From: Oscillospiraceae bacterium
GTDB taxonomy: Bacteria > Bacillota > Clostridia > Oscillospirales > Ruminococcaceae
Length of the DNA stretch: 6,042 nt
Assembly: GCA_017394475.1 (NCBI GenBank)
Contig: JAFPYQ010000304.1
Location: forward strand, 1-6,042
Direction of reading: 5' to 3'
This document shows, piece after piece, positions 5,630 through 6,042 of the stretch. Numbering within the stretch: position 1 is the stretch's first letter; each line of letters begins with the position of its first letter. The translations under genes were made by a program, and so were the position numbers. Below the pieces are notes generated by a model that was not told the DNA's origin, ran no database searches, and saw only the letters and a list, made by a program, of their open reading frames with translations.

Positions 5630-5657
5630 AAAGCCGCGGGGACGGCACCGGGGCTTT
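5630..5657 (+). other. Intercistronic hairpin between queE and folE
   Basis: AAAGCC (5630-5635) can pair with GGCTTT (5652-5657) around a GC-rich loop that can fold further (GCCG/CGGC). No T-run follows (AAAGTAAAG), so it is not an intrinsic terminator. It may be a processing or stability element in the operon mRNA, or simply spacer. Confidence 0.3.
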
Positions 5658-5682
5658 AAAGTAAAGGATTGAAGAGAAGATA

Positions 5683-6042
5683 ATGGATCTTAATGCGATA
5701 GAACAGCATGTCAGAGGGATAATCGAGGCAATAGGCGATGATCCCGACAGAGAGGGGCTCAGGGAAACACCCTCCCGCGTGGCGAGGATGTGTTCTGAGA
5801 TCTTTCAGGGCGTGAGCCTTTCCAATGAGGAGATCGCCCGCATGTTCAACAAGAGCTTTGACATCGAGCAGAGCTGCGATTACGGCGATTTCGTGCTGGT
5901 CAAGGATATCGAGAGCTTTTCATATTGTGAGCATCACATGGCGCTCATGTATGACATGAAGATAGCAGTTGCCTACATCCCCAACGGCAGGGTGTTAGGA
6001 CTTTCCAAGATAGCCCGCATCGCGGATATGGCGTGCAAGAGG
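5683..6042 (+). CDS. folE: GTP cyclohydrolase I FolE (5' part, cut by window edge)
   Basis: Converts GTP to 7,8-dihydroneopterin triphosphate and formate; the product feeds QueD here and can also feed folate synthesis. The 120 codons visible carry the family signature: [17 protein letters not shown] at 20-36, SYCEHH at 80-85 with zinc ligands C82 and H85, [13 protein letters not shown] at 97-109 and ARIADMA at 111-117. The second zinc Cys and the C-terminal third lie beyond 6042. The ATG at 5683 is preceded by a purine-rich GAAGAGAAG, an acceptable ribosome binding site. A spacer of 58 nt without a terminator separates it from queE, so it is taken as the same operon; queC is a plausible next gene, but this is inference. 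Confidence 0.93.
   Translation, partial: MDLNAIEQHVRGIIEAIGDDPDREGLRETPSRVARMCSEIFQGVSLSNEEIARMFNKSFDIEQSCDYGDFVLVKDIESFSYCEHHMALMYDMKIAVAYIPNGRVLGLSKIARIADMACKR

Overview
The window looks like a piece of a Ruminococcus-type (Oscillospiraceae, Clostridia) chromosome. This is inferred from frequent ATA, AGG and GATATC usage in the coding part, AT-rich spacers, sigma-A type promoters with 17-nt spacing, strong GGAGG-like ribosome binding sites, and a large Cache/HAMP/GGDEF/EAL protein beside preQ0 (queuosine) genes. No species call is possible from sequence alone.

Left part (1-890, low GC, minus strand). A possible partial or frameshifted minus-strand gene runs off the left edge (3-173). It is followed by a well-supported minus-strand gene for a 153-aa aromatic/glycine-rich protein with MORN_2/YwqK-like repeats (287-748), which has its own TTGAAA-17-TATAAT promoter. 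A minus-strand terminator (about 836-875) closes a decayed minus-strand coding remnant (about 890-1073), of which one open segment ends at 890.

Middle part (about 1074-2092) has no conventional gene. It holds a terminator-like hairpin (1069-1108), an AT-rich spacer with an inverted repeat and a short tandem repeat, and then a near-consensus promoter (TTGACA-17-TATACT) driving an RNA of about 315 nt. That RNA has at least three hairpins, a 20-codon small ORF with a good ribosome binding site, and an intrinsic terminator starting at the small ORF's stop codon. Three unpaired segments of the RNA share the core UUCCG. One of them, with two flanking stem bases, is perfectly complementary over 10 nt to the structured 5' UTR of the next gene. 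I do not recognise the RNA as a known family; it is the best candidate here for something undescribed.

Right part (2093-6042, plus strand) is a tight operon: a membrane-anchored sensor with GGDEF and EAL domains, then queD (1-nt overlap), queE (4-nt overlap) and folE (58-nt gap, cut by the window edge). FolE, QueD and QueE make 7-carboxy-7-deazaguanine from GTP, the first committed steps to preQ0 and queuosine; queC may lie just outside. The join of a c-di-GMP enzyme to a GTP-consuming 7-deazaguanine operon is unusual, although it may be simple co-transcription.
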